64,000 bases of DNA, taken from Planctomycetota bacterium. Its GTDB lineage: Bacteria; Planctomycetota; Planctomycetia; Gemmatales; Gemmataceae. The DNA lies in NCBI GenBank assembly GCA_016195405.1, contig JACPZP010000020.1, forward strand, positions 54,265 to 118,264. The letters run 5' to 3'. Positions 40,873 through 49,386 of this stretch are shown here, piece after piece (within the stretch, counting starts at the first letter, position 1; every line of letters begins with the position of its first letter). A program made the translations under genes and the position numbers. Under the pieces are notes generated by a model that saw only the letters and a list, made by a program, of their open reading frames with translations, was not told where the DNA came from and did no database searches.

Positions 40873-41694
40873 TCAGAGCGCCAGCCCCGGCAAGTCCTCG
40901 GGCCTTGCGCCTTTTGCAACTTCTGTTGCGACCGTCGTCGCCAATTTCAGATACGCTTTCGCCACTTCGCTGTCCGGGTATTTGTGAACGATGGGGTCGC
41001 CCCTGTCGCCGCACTCGGCCACTTTGGGGTCGATGGGAATCTCGCCAAGGAATGGGACGCTGGCGTTCTCGGCGAGTTTTTGGCCGCCGGCGTGACCGAA
41101 CAGGTAGTGGCGCTTGCCGTCGGGCGTTGCGAAGTAGCTCATATTCTCGACGATGCCGAGGACGGGGACTTTGACCTGGCGGAACATTTCCAGGCCTTTG
41201 CGGGCGTCGATGAGGCTGACGTCCTGCGGCGTGGTGACGATGACCGCGCCCGAAAGCGGAGCGGTCTGCGTGAGGGTGAGCTGAGCGTCGCCGGTGCCGG
41301 GGGGCAGGTCGATTACCAGGTAATCGAGTTCGCCCCAAGGGATTTGAGTCAGAAACACGGTCAAGTACTTGGCGACCATCGGCCCGCGCCAGATCATCGC
41401 CACCTCGGGTTTGACCCAAAAGCCCATCGACATCAGCTTCAGGCCGTATTGCTCCAGGGGCCATTCGCGCCCGTTGGGTTCCCAGGTTTCCTTGATGTTC
41501 ATCATGATCGGGATGCTGGGACCATAGATGTCAGCGTCGAGCAAACCGACGCGGCGTCCGAGCATATGCAGGGCCAGCGCCAAGTTGGTTGCGACCGTCG
41601 ACTTGCCGACGCCTCCCTTGCCGCTGGCGACGGCGACGACATTCTTGACGCCGGGCAGCGCGATTTTCTGGGCCGCGGGTTGATGTGGCTGCAT
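40873..41694 (-). CDS. Mrp/NBP35-family P-loop ATPase lacking the CxxC motif
   Basis: This 273-residue protein carries the deviant Walker A motif ASGKGGVGKSTVATNLALAL, a Walker B-like LDYLVIDLPPGTGDAQLTLT and the IVTTPQDVSLIDARKG segment typical of Mrp/ApbC, iron-sulfur cluster carriers. Most relatives have CPxC shortly after NMSYF; here the segment reads NMSYFATPDGKRHYLFG and has no cysteine, and the N-terminal DUF59 domain is missing too. The protein may have lost the canonical cluster site. The DUF971 gene with CPCASC lies 11 bp upstream on the same strand, so cysteines could be provided in trans; that is inference. Confidence 0.88.
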   Translation of the reverse strand: MQPHQPAAQKIALPGVKNVVAVASGKGGVGKSTVATNLALALHMLGRRVGLLDADIYGPSIPIMMNIKETWEPNGREWPLEQYGLKLMSMGFWVKPEVAMIWRGPMVAKYLTVFLTQIPWGELDYLVIDLPPGTGDAQLTLTQTAPLSGAVIVTTPQDVSLIDARKGLEMFRQVKVPVLGIVENMSYFATPDGKRHYLFGHAGGQKLAENASVPFLGEIPIDPKVAECGDRGDPIVHKYPDSEVAKAYLKLATTVATEVAKGARPEDLPGLAL

Positions 41695-41705
41695 GGGTGT
41701 CTCCG

Positions 41706-42020
41706 TTATTTCTCCGCCAATTCCCGCAAGAGCTCGAGCGTGAATATCCCCGTATCGTGGCCATCGCTCCAGGTGATCTTGTAAGCGTAATAGCCGACGG
41801 GCTCGATTTGGACGGGGTTGAGGGGCACGAGTTCACTGGGTTTAAGGATACGGAATGGATCGGGCGGTTTCAGGCGTTCTTCGCGGCACGAGGCGCAGGG
41901 GCAGTTATTGCGCAAGTTCTGCCAGGTGTGGGTAGTGCGCAGGCCGTCGCTCCAGGAGATTATCAGCTTGTCGTCGCCGTCCTTGGCAAGATTCGTGGGA
42001 CGTGGCGTCTGGGAGCTCAT
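41706..42020 (-). CDS. DUF971-domain protein
   Basis: This 104-residue protein matches DUF971 (gamma-butyrobetaine hydroxylase N-terminal-like). Key features are LIISWSDGLRTTHTWQNLRN, CPCASCREER (three cysteines in the CxCxxC arrangement) and GYYAYKITWSDGHDTGIFTL. The domain is often fused or adjacent to Mrp-type ATPases and is thought to bind iron or zinc. I chose the ATG at 42020; a TTG at 42032 is also open. It is followed after 11 bp by the Mrp gene, so the two form an operon downstream of the kinase-WD40 gene. Confidence 0.88.
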   Translation of the reverse strand: MSSQTPRPTNLAKDGDDKLIISWSDGLRTTHTWQNLRNNCPCASCREERLKPPDPFRILKPSELVPLNPVQIEPVGYYAYKITWSDGHDTGIFTLELLRELAEK

Positions 42021-42148
42021 GATTGCGATCAAGAGGGGCGTGGTTTGTCAGGGAGTTCGAACCGAATCTATTGAGACCAACTCCCTTATCCTACAGGCGG
42101 GAACAGAAGATTGCAGCAGCAGGCCGGCAAATACAAGCACCGGATACG

Positions 42149-45100
42149 TCACTTTTTCTCGCGGCCTGCATCCCAGACGCGGCAGCCGTTGAGGCCGGCG
42201 GCGGCGAGGTAGCGGCCGTCCGGGCTGAAAGCGAGATCGCGAAGTTGGCTGGCGGAGTAATCGAGTTCCAGAATCTCCATGCCGTTGTTAGGGCCCCAGA
42301 GGCGCACCGTCTGGTTTTGACCGGCCGTCGCCAAGCGCTCGCCGGCTGCGTGGAAGGAAAGCGACAAGATTGGGCTCGACGTTTCGGCTTTGAGCACGAC
42401 GTTGTGAGACTCGAGGTCCCAGATGCGCACCTTGCCGCCGGTGCAGCCCGAGGCGAGCCAGGCTCTATGCGGGTGAAACGCCAGCGCCTGAATGCTCTCG
42501 AGATGTCCGGTCAGTTCAAAGCCGGCGCCGGTGCGCCATTCCCAAATACGAATGATCTTGTCGTGGCCGGCCGCGGCAAGCCAGCGGCCATCAGCACTGA
42601 ACACGACGGCCAACGTCTCTTGCCCGCCGGCATCCAACGATTTGACGATCGTGCCGGAGGCGACGTCCCAAACGCGAATGTTCCGCTCTTTGCCCGCGGC
42701 AGCCAGAGTCTTGCCGTCCGATGTAACGTCCAGCACATTGACGGGAGCTTCGTGTTGGAAGGACGCGACCGGATTCGGGTCCGACTTTTCCGCGTTGTAA
42801 AGCCGCACCACTTCGTCGCCCGACGCGACTGCCAATTGGGATCCCCCGAGAACGAAGACGAGATCGGCAACTCCTCCATGGACGGCGAGGCTGAACTTCG
42901 GCCTTTCCGATTCTTCGAGGTCCCACACTTGAATGGTGCGGCCCCCGCATGCCATGATCTTGCTATTTGGATGAAAAGCGATGGCTTCAATCGGGTCGGG
43001 CGAGGGCAGCCAAAGAATCTCGTGTCCGCCGGACGGGTTGGCAAGAAAGATGCGGCCCGTGAGCCCGGCACAGGCGACATGGCGGCCGTCGGGGCTGAAG
43101 GCGAGCGCGTGCAAACCTTCGGGATCGCCGCGCAGGACCAGCGATTCGCTCGATTGCTTGCGTTCGAAAAGACGAACCTGGCCGTCGCAGCTGCCGATGG
43201 CGAGCGTTCCCTGCGGGTTGTAGGCGAGGCTGACGACGCGATCCGAAAGCCCGTAGCGATTGAACATGAGTTCGCCGGTGGAGACGTCCCAGAAAAAGAC
43301 CTCACCCTTTTCCGGGCCGCGACCGCCGCCGCTGGCCAGGACGGCGCCTTCCGCTTTGAAGACCAACGTCGCCACCGGTCCGTCATGGCCTCGGAACACA
43401 TGCCGCTCCATGCCGGTCGAGCCGTCCAAGAGGCGGACCAGCCCGTCGCGGCCCGCGGAAGCGAGCAAGCTGTCGTCCGGAGAGAACGCGACGGCCGCGG
43501 CGCCCTGGTCATGGCGGGCGACGATCTTGGCGACGCCGGCAACCTTGCGCGAAAAGCCTGCGGAATCCCGAAGGCGCACCGTGCCGTCGACGCCGGCCGA
43601 GGCGAGCATGCCTTTTGCTGAGAATGCCACCGCGGCCACAGGTCCATCGTGCTCGGTCAATGTCAGCAATTCAGCGCCGTCGGGCATGGCCCAGATTTTG
43701 ATGCCGTCGATGCTCGCCGACGCCAGCAGTTTGCCGTCGCCGCTGAAAGCCAGCGATGTGATCCGTCCGCGATGGCCGGCGAGCGTCCGTTCGAGCTGGC
43801 CGTCGGAGGTGCGCCAAAGTTTGATTTCGCCGGGCGCCTTGGGTTCGCCGCCGGCGCTCGCCAGGCGTGTGCCATTCGGAGCATAGGCGATGGCGGTGGC
43901 CGGGCCGTTGTGGCCCGCGAGAGCGAGGCGGCCTTGACAGCGCTGCCGCAGGTAATGCCATTCCCAGTTGCGCAAGTCGGGAGTGTCTTTCGTCGGCAGC
44001 CAGCGCTCGAGCACACGGTCGGCCCGGTTCAGGTCGGCGTAGTCGAGAAAGCTGAAGACCCGCCGCATTTCCGCCTGGTAGAGCAGCGTTTGCGCCTTGG
44101 ATTCGTTGCGCTTGGCTTGCTCCATGGCGATGGTGGCATCGTCGCGGGCCACGTCGGCCTCAAGGCGCAAGCTCACTTCGCGCTGGGTGACGAGGACGTG
44201 AATCATCAGCAGCAACACAAGTACGGCGCCGAGTCCGGTCACGAACTTGCGATGCTTCTTGATCCATCGGACGGCACTGACGGTCCAAGGCTCACGCCAA
44301 GCCGCGACCGGTTCGTCCGCCAACCAATGCTCGATGTCCTGAGTAAGTTCCAGGGACGCGGCGTAGCGTGCCTTGGGCTCCACCGCCATCGCCTTGAGGC
44401 AGATCGCTTCCAAGCCGGGATCGATCGTGCGATCGACTTGCCTCGGCGGGCTGAACGCGCCGCGGCGCACGCGGTCGAGAACTGTGGGAATATCGCGATC
44501 TTCCTGCGGCGCGCGTCCCGTGAGCAAGTAGTACAGGGTGGCGCCCAGGCTGAAGACGTCGCTTGCCGGGCCGAGCAAGTCGAGCCGGCCTTCCGCCTGT
44601 TCGGGGCTCATATACGCCGGGGTGCCCAGGGCGGTCCCGGCGATGGTCTCAGCGCTGGTGCTGACGATCGACGGCTTGAGCAGCGGCTCCTGCTCCAAGG
44701 ACGACGGCGGCTCGGCCTGATCGATCGGCTTGGCAAGCCCCCAATCGACTACGAGCGTCTCGCCGAACTTGCCCAGCATGATGTTGCTTGGCTTGATGTC
44801 GCGATGCAAGACGCCCCGGCTGTGGGCGTATTCGATCGCGTTGCAAACGTCGATGAAGCGTCCTAAAAGTTGCCGCCACTCCAACACCCGATCGCACTCG
44901 CTCATGCCTGCTTTGACTTTGGCGCGAAAGTCATCCACCGCCTCCTTGAGCGATTGGCCGCGGATAAAGCGCATGGCGTAGTAGGGCCTGCCGTCGGGAT
45001 ACATTCCCAAGCCGTAAACGGGGACGATGCCGGGATGCTCCAAGCCGCCGGTGACCTCCGCTTCGAGGATGAACCGCGCCCGGCTTTCGGGATTGGCGGC

Positions 45101-45652
45101 ATGGCTTTCTTTAATCTCCTTGAGCGCGACCTCGCGATGTAACTCTTCGTCCATGGCGACGTAAACCTGGCCCAAGCCCCCCTGGGCATGCGTTCGCAGC
45201 GGCCGATAACGCAAGGGGGTGGCAGCTGTCACCGCTGCTTGTGTCAGCGTTACACCGGGATCGTCGGGCGATTGCGGCATGGCGTGCGCGATGCTTTCTT
45301 GCACGACCGGGTCCGACGCGTTGGCTACATCCGCTCGCACGCGGTTGTTGACCGGCAGCGATTCGAGGCTCTTCTTGGTGTCGCCGCCGTTGCTCTCGAC
45401 ATGATCCGCGACCAGGGCGTCTATCATTCCTCGCCGCACTTCGGTCAAGACGCGCTGCCGGACGAGAATCTGACCGAGGGGCACGTTCTTCTCTAGCGCC
45501 CAGTCCTTCATGGACGCGATCAACTCATCGCGGTTGATGAAGTCCATTTGCAGGGCCATGAGGCCGAAGAGGAGATTGTGGTCGGAAGCTGCGTGCGTCG
45601 CCGAAGCAGCGCATGCGTCGGGAGAGCCGTTGAGGCAGGGAGAGGTAGTCAT
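42149..45652 (-). CDS. Ser/Thr protein kinase with C-terminal WD40 repeats
   Basis: This 1167-residue planctomycete-type receptor kinase has an N-terminal 150-residue region (NLLFGLMALQMDFINRDELI), a kinase domain (about 150-450) with LALKEIKESH-like catalytic Lys in HREVALKEIKESHAAN, HRDIKPSNIM, DWG in place of DFG in VVDWGLAKPID, and GTPAYMSPEQAEG. One membrane helix follows (VTGLGAVLVLLLMIHVLVTQ). The outer half carries a dozen or so WD40 repeats (GHNGPATAIAYAPNGTRLAS, GHRGRITSLAFSGDGKLLAS and onward), enough for two propellers. The WD40 part lies outside and the kinase inside the cell. Ligand and substrates are unknown. Confidence 0.92.
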   Translation of the reverse strand: MTTSPCLNGSPDACAASATHAASDHNLLFGLMALQMDFINRDELIASMKDWALEKNVPLGQILVRQRVLTEVRRGMIDALVADHVESNGGDTKKSLESLPVNNRVRADVANASDPVVQESIAHAMPQSPDDPGVTLTQAAVTAATPLRYRPLRTHAQGGLGQVYVAMDEELHREVALKEIKESHAANPESRARFILEAEVTGGLEHPGIVPVYGLGMYPDGRPYYAMRFIRGQSLKEAVDDFRAKVKAGMSECDRVLEWRQLLGRFIDVCNAIEYAHSRGVLHRDIKPSNIMLGKFGETLVVDWGLAKPIDQAEPPSSLEQEPLLKPSIVSTSAETIAGTALGTPAYMSPEQAEGRLDLLGPASDVFSLGATLYYLLTGRAPQEDRDIPTVLDRVRRGAFSPPRQVDRTIDPGLEAICLKAMAVEPKARYAASLELTQDIEHWLADEPVAAWREPWTVSAVRWIKKHRKFVTGLGAVLVLLLMIHVLVTQREVSLRLEADVARDDATIAMEQAKRNESKAQTLLYQAEMRRVFSFLDYADLNRADRVLERWLPTKDTPDLRNWEWHYLRQRCQGRLALAGHNGPATAIAYAPNGTRLASAGGEPKAPGEIKLWRTSDGQLERTLAGHRGRITSLAFSGDGKLLASASIDGIKIWAMPDGAELLTLTEHDGPVAAVAFSAKGMLASAGVDGTVRLRDSAGFSRKVAGVAKIVARHDQGAAAVAFSPDDSLLASAGRDGLVRLLDGSTGMERHVFRGHDGPVATLVFKAEGAVLASGGGRGPEKGEVFFWDVSTGELMFNRYGLSDRVVSLAYNPQGTLAIGSCDGQVRLFERKQSSESLVLRGDPEGLHALAFSPDGRHVACAGLTGRIFLANPSGGHEILWLPSPDPIEAIAFHPNSKIMACGGRTIQVWDLEESERPKFSLAVHGGVADLVFVLGGSQLAVASGDEVVRLYNAEKSDPNPVASFQHEAPVNVLDVTSDGKTLAAAGKERNIRVWDVASGTIVKSLDAGGQETLAVVFSADGRWLAAAGHDKIIRIWEWRTGAGFELTGHLESIQALAFHPHRAWLASGCTGGKVRIWDLESHNVVLKAETSSPILSLSFHAAGERLATAGQNQTVRLWGPNNGMEILELDYSASQLRDLAFSPDGRYLAAAGLNGCRVWDAGREKK

Positions 45653-45867
45653 AACCGAAGTCTAATTCAAAGATTGCCGGATATCGGGCAAAGACGGGCA
45701 CAAATTCGATTCATCTCACCCACACACAGACGTCATGAAGCGAATTCCCGGTGGTGAAACGAATGACACGAATCTTGAGATTGGCCGCAACTCATTTGGA
45801 ATGAAGAGGATAATTCAATTCATCTCACGAAGAACGCGACGTGGTGAGAAGAAATGTCGCGGCTGAC

Positions 45868-46377
45868 ATGAACTCTTTTGTTTTCTTGCCGGAGCGCGAG
45901 CGAGAACTTTTCGCTGCATCTGGGAGCGAGCAAGGTGTATCATGGGGTCGGTTTCGACATCGAGATCCAATGAAACGGCACTGGATTACATACACGGATC
46001 AATGGGTTGCCGGCTCGATGAGCTATTGGGTTCATCGCGAAGCGGACGGCCGGCCTTGGCACGAGGCCAAGATCTTCGATCCGCCGCTGCCCAGGCCGGT
46101 TCCTTGCAAAGGCTATCCTTGCTATCACGTTGAAGTGAACGGCGTGATTTTTCATTTCTCCTCGCCGCAAGAAATTGCAACGTGCCTAGAAGTTCTCTCC
46201 CTGAAACTTTTGCCTACCACGATTCGACTTGCCAAACAGCGCGGAACGGGCATCGGACCGAACCAGCATTGGCTCAGCCGGCTGCCGCCCAAAGCTAAGC
46301 CTTGGCGCTACCGTCAAAAAGCGGTCAAATATCTTCGGAAGGCACAGGCGCAGTTTGCCGAGGATTGCCGCGCATAG
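45868..46377 (+). CDS. hypothetical protein, 169 aa
   Basis: This frame codes for MNSFVFLPERERELF onward with aromatic and charged segments such as WITYTDQWVAGSMSYWVHRE and CYHVEVNGVIFHFSSPQEIA, ending in a basic helix (KYLRKAQAQFAEDCRA). No signal peptide, membrane segment or known motif is visible. The ATG at 45868 starts the protein-like part; a GTG at 45841 is an in-frame alternative with weak support. It is alone, 215 bp after the divergent kinase start. The codon use is more AT-rich than in neighbours, which may indicate acquisition. I do not recognise the family. Confidence 0.6.
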   Translation: MNSFVFLPERERELFAASGSEQGVSWGRFRHRDPMKRHWITYTDQWVAGSMSYWVHREADGRPWHEAKIFDPPLPRPVPCKGYPCYHVEVNGVIFHFSSPQEIATCLEVLSLKLLPTTIRLAKQRGTGIGPNQHWLSRLPPKAKPWRYRQKAVKYLRKAQAQFAEDCRA

Positions 46378-46438
46378 CGGCCAAATAGATCATCGTGCGG
46401 GCTTTCCGAGATTTACCGGAGTGCTAATATGGTGAACT

Positions 46439-47002
46439 GTGGACGACAACAAGCATGATGTCGATTACACATGGCGCTACTTACGTCGGCTTTTGATGTT
46501 CGCCATTGCGGGCACTCTGAGCGGCGCCGCTGCCTCTTGCCTGGGCACCGTTGCCGCTTGCTTGGGCGCAATCGTTCAAGTGACCGATACGCATTGGGAC
46601 TTCCTCCGGAACCTGTGGGATGCGGGCGAGACGAGTGAATTGTTGCGGTATGTCTTTGGCTTTGCAAAGTTTCGTGAGATGGCGCTCGCCGGCGCTTTCT
46701 TGGGTGTGATCGGCGGCGTGATAACGCACGTGATTTCTAAGAGTTGGAGCCGATCGTGGCGAGTTTATGGAGTGATCGCCCTTTGGGCTGTGGTTGGAGG
46801 TTCCCTTCTGCTAGCGACAGCGCTTCCCTTGAATCCGCAACGTGGAACACTGGTGGCTATCTTCGGCTTCGGGACAGGAGCCTGTTACGGCGCCCTCTTG
46901 GGGTTATTTGTTCGACTTGCCGACTGGCTTTCCGATCGCCTGCTTCTCTGCGCACAAAACAAGAACATTCAAGGAGACAACAATGTTAGTAGGACAATTT
47001 GA
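46439..47002 (+). CDS. four-helix integral membrane protein, unknown function
   Basis: This 187-residue protein from a GTG at 46439 has about four membrane helices: LLMFAIAGTLSGAAASCLGT, EMALAGAFLGVIGGVITHVI, VYGVIALWAVVGGSLLLATA and GTLVAIFGFGTGACYGALLG, with glycine-rich packing. The end overlaps the start of the isomerase-like gene by 20 bases in a different frame, so both are co-translated. No homology can be read. A role as a small transporter or membrane anchor is possible. Confidence 0.65.
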   Translation: MDDNKHDVDYTWRYLRRLLMFAIAGTLSGAAASCLGTVAACLGAIVQVTDTHWDFLRNLWDAGETSELLRYVFGFAKFREMALAGAFLGVIGGVITHVISKSWSRSWRVYGVIALWAVVGGSLLLATALPLNPQRGTLVAIFGFGTGACYGALLGLFVRLADWLSDRLLLCAQNKNIQGDNNVSRTI

Positions 47003-47873
47003 CCGCCGTCGATTCCTCCAGGCAAGTGTCGTCACGGGGGCGACCGTCCTTGGCTTACCCGCCTTCTTGCATGCCGGCGAGCGCAGCCAAGACAACAAGA
47101 AACGCGATCCCTTCGGCGGCTTCACGGTCGGCATGCAGAGCTACACATTCCGCAATTTCAAGCTCGACCAGGCCCTGCAGCGGACGGCCGATTTGGGGCT
47201 GCACTTCATCGAGCTTTATCGCGGACATCTTCCGATGACGACGACCGACGAGCAGATCAAGGCGGTTCGCAACGCTTGCTTCGAGCACCACATCACGCCG
47301 ATCGCGTTCGGCGTCGAAAGCTTTTCGAAAGACCACGCCGCCAATCGCCGCATCTTCGAGTTTGGCCGCAAGCTTGGTGTGCGCTATCTGAGCGCCGATC
47401 CCAGCCCGGACAGCTTCGACAGCCTCGACCGGCTGGCGGCCGACTTCGGCATCGGCATCGCGATTCATCCGCACGGGCCTTCGGGCAAGCAGCTGCATCG
47501 CTGGTATTCGGCCGAGGTCATCATGGACGCGGTCCGCAATCACCATCGGCTGATCGGCACCTGCCTCGACACCGGCCACTTGATCCGCTGCGCCCAGAAT
47601 CCCTTCAACCGCAAGCTCGATCCGGCCCAGCAAGTCCGCCACATGGGCGCGCGCAACTTCGGCATGCACCTCAAGGACCACGACAACGCCAAGCGCACCG
47701 ACGTGGTCTATGGCCGCGGCGCTCTGAACGTTGCGGAAGTGCTGCGGGCTTTGCGCGAGGTGAAATTCCAGGGCTACATCAGCATCGAGTACGAAGCGAA
47801 CCCGGACAATCCGATGGCGGATTTGCGATCGTGCTTGGACGTGTTTCGCGAGTCGGTGCGGAAGCTGGGATGA
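46983..47873 (+). CDS. Tat-exported sugar phosphate isomerase/epimerase-like protein
   Basis: This 296-residue protein is a xylose-isomerase-like TIM barrel. The N-terminus has a Tat signal, QFDRRRFLQASVVTGATVLG, with cleavage near LHAGERSQ. The barrel includes GMQSYTFRNFKLDQAL, ELYRGHLPM, IAFGVESFSK, HPHGPSGKQ, LDTGHLIRC, GMHLKDHDN and ISIEYEANPDNP, where the Asp, His and Glu are likely metal ligands. It starts at ATG 46983 with AAGGAGAC upstream. Planctomycetes encode many such exported enzymes in carbohydrate breakdown loci. The substrate is unknown. It overlaps the preceding membrane-protein gene. Confidence 0.88.
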   Translation: MLVGQFDRRRFLQASVVTGATVLGLPAFLHAGERSQDNKKRDPFGGFTVGMQSYTFRNFKLDQALQRTADLGLHFIELYRGHLPMTTTDEQIKAVRNACFEHHITPIAFGVESFSKDHAANRRIFEFGRKLGVRYLSADPSPDSFDSLDRLAADFGIGIAIHPHGPSGKQLHRWYSAEVIMDAVRNHHRLIGTCLDTGHLIRCAQNPFNRKLDPAQQVRHMGARNFGMHLKDHDNAKRTDVVYGRGALNVAEVLRALREVKFQGYISIEYEANPDNPMADLRSCLDVFRESVRKLG

Positions 47874-47897
47874 TGTCTCCTGACGCGAGGAGAAGCC

Positions 47898-48329
47898 TTG
47901 GCCTATTACCCCGACGAATCCACCCGGACCGATACGGACGCGCAGCATCTGCAGCTGTTGTCCGTCTTTCATTACATCGTCGGCGGGATGTCGATCTTCT
48001 GCGGCTGCTTTCCGTTCATTCACGTCGGCATAGGCATCGCGATTTTGTCAGGCGCTTTCGATCGGCCCGGGCAGCCGGCGCCTCCGCCATTTTTCGGGTG
48101 GTTCTTGATCGGCATCGCCGGCGGCATAATCGTGGCCATGTGGACCTATGGCACCCTTGTGATCATTTCCGGACGCAAGCTCGCCACGCAGCGGAATTAC
48201 TGGTTCTGTTTTGTCATGGCCTGCATTGAGTGCTTGGAAGTGCCCTTCGGTACGGTCCTCGGCGTTTTCACGATCATCGTGCTCTTGAGGCCGAGTGTGA
48301 AGGGGCGATTTGGGGTGGGGACGCCGTGA
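47898..48329 (+). CDS. small membrane protein, unknown function
   Basis: This 143-residue protein from a TTG at 47898, preceded by AGGAGA at the right distance, has three membrane helices: LLSVFHYIVGGMSIFCGCFP, FGWFLIGIAGGIIVAMWTYG and MACIECLEVPFGTVLGVFTI. The start motif YYPDESTRTDTDAQHLQLLS looks like a short N-terminal helix. It lies 24 bp after the isomerase-like gene and may be in the same transcript. I do not recognise the family. Confidence 0.65.
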   Translation: MAYYPDESTRTDTDAQHLQLLSVFHYIVGGMSIFCGCFPFIHVGIGIAILSGAFDRPGQPAPPPFFGWFLIGIAGGIIVAMWTYGTLVIISGRKLATQRNYWFCFVMACIECLEVPFGTVLGVFTIIVLLRPSVKGRFGVGTP

Positions 48330-48393
48330 TCGCGCCTTGCGAATCGCCCTGAGGCGTATTAAAGTGATCGGGTCTATTGGAGCGCTGAGATCA

Positions 48394-48603
48394 ATGTTGA
48401 CAATTCGCCTTTCAAAGGCCGAATGGGGCAAGGCCTGGCGCGCGATGATTGAGATCGCGCCTATTCGACTTGTGGGAGATGATCCCATTTACGAAGTTCT
48501 GCCAGCTCATTTGGATTTATTGAGCGCGCGGGGTTTCCGGTACGAGATTGTGCCGTTGCGGCCGCGACGCACGGAGAAACGCCGGCATGGCACGGCCGAT
48601 TAG
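48394..48603 (+). CDS. small hypothetical protein, 69 aa (pair, first gene)
   Basis: MLTIRLSKAEWGKAWRAMIE is followed by IAPIRLVGDDPIYEVLPAHL and a basic tail RRTEKRRHGTAD. The protein has one predicted helix and short strands and looks like a small DNA- or protein-binding unit. It overlaps the next gene by 17 bases. An earlier GTG is in frame, but the ATG at 48394 begins the conserved-looking part. I do not recognise the family. Confidence 0.5.
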   Translation: MLTIRLSKAEWGKAWRAMIEIAPIRLVGDDPIYEVLPAHLDLLSARGFRYEIVPLRPRRTEKRRHGTAD

Positions 48604-48922
48604 AAGCATCGAGATTTACCTGCCGCTCGATTACAACGACGGGCGTGCGATTCCCGAGTCAAAATTTGTGTCGCTTCAGCAGGAATTGTTGAACCGCTTC
48701 GGCGGCGTGACCTCGATCCAGCGGGAGTTCCCGCTCCAAGGAGTCTGGCAGCGTGCAACGAACGTCTATTGTGACCGTGTGGTGGTTTTCTCTGTCATGG
48801 ATTTCCGCGAGGGGACGCAGTTGCAGTGCCTTCGCTATTTGGAGAGATTTAAGGAGCGCTGCAAGAAGAAATTTGAACAACTTGAAGTGTTGATAACCGT
48901 GGCGGAGTTACTGGCAGTTTAA
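48587..48922 (+). CDS. small hypothetical protein, 111 aa (pair, second gene)
   Basis: MARPIRSIEIYLPLDYNDGR leads into RAIPESKFVSLQQELLNRFG and GVTSIQREFPLQGVWQRATN, a mixed alpha/beta fold with a charged C-terminal helix (ERFKERCKKKFEQLEVLITV). Related small proteins occur in planctomycete genomes, usually behind a small partner, so a two-gene module is likely. A toxin-antitoxin role is possible but unsupported here. It starts inside the preceding gene with a 17-base overlap. Confidence 0.55.
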   Translation: MARPIRSIEIYLPLDYNDGRAIPESKFVSLQQELLNRFGGVTSIQREFPLQGVWQRATNVYCDRVVVFSVMDFREGTQLQCLRYLERFKERCKKKFEQLEVLITVAELLAV

Positions 48923-48952
48923 TGGCAGGTTGGAAACTACCCCACGAAAACC

Positions 48953-49273
48953 TCAATTCGCGCCCGGCAGCACGATCTTCTGAATCTTGACGGACGTGTA
49001 CGGCTGCCGGTGGCCGCGCAGGCGGCGGTAGTTCTTGCGGCGGCGGAAGTGTTGGATGTAGAGCTTGGTGGTGGGATGGTCGACGACCTCGGCGACCACG
49101 CGGGCGCCTTCAATCACCGGTTGGCCGATCTTGGTGTCGGCCTCGCTCTGGCACAATAACACGCGACTGAACTCAACGCTGGCGCCGACTTCCACCTCGC
49201 GGAAATCGACTTTCACCACATCGCCTTCCTGCACCCGGTATTGCCGGGACCCGTCTTCGAACACCGCGTACAT
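48953..49273 (-). CDS. rplU: 50S ribosomal protein L21
   Basis: This 106-residue protein matches L21 across its length: MYAVFEDGSRQYRVQEGDVV, VGQPVIEGARVVAEVVDHPT with one substitution, and the C-terminal YIQHFRRRKNYRRLRGHRQP that binds 23S rRNA. In many bacteria the L27 gene (rpmA) follows; here the next downstream minus-strand sequence lies on the other side of unrelated genes and no L27 is adjacent. Confidence 0.95.
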   Translation of the reverse strand: MYAVFEDGSRQYRVQEGDVVKVDFREVEVGASVEFSRVLLCQSEADTKIGQPVIEGARVVAEVVDHPTTKLYIQHFRRRKNYRRLRGHRQPYTSVKIQKIVLPGAN

Positions 49274-49386
49274 GATCCGACCCCTGCTAAGGTTCGTCTG
49301 CTTCCGTTTCGTTATAGAGAGCGGCTAGGACCGCGACAAGCGGGCCGGGCTAGGGACGAAAGGCGACTTTCGGGCCCCGCAACGGC

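Noticed and set aside
42023..43621. A 532-codon plus-strand frame opposite the kinase-WD40 gene
   Set aside because: The WD40 repeats on the minus strand are unmistakable; the plus-strand frame is their reverse-complement shadow.
46983..47873. Minus-strand frame of about 320 codons opposite the isomerase-like gene
   Set aside because: The plus strand has a Tat signal, a ribosome site and conserved TIM-barrel segments; the other frame has none.
48953..49386. A ribosomal L27 gene beside rplU
   Set aside because: I looked on both sides of rplU and found no frame with the L27 signature.
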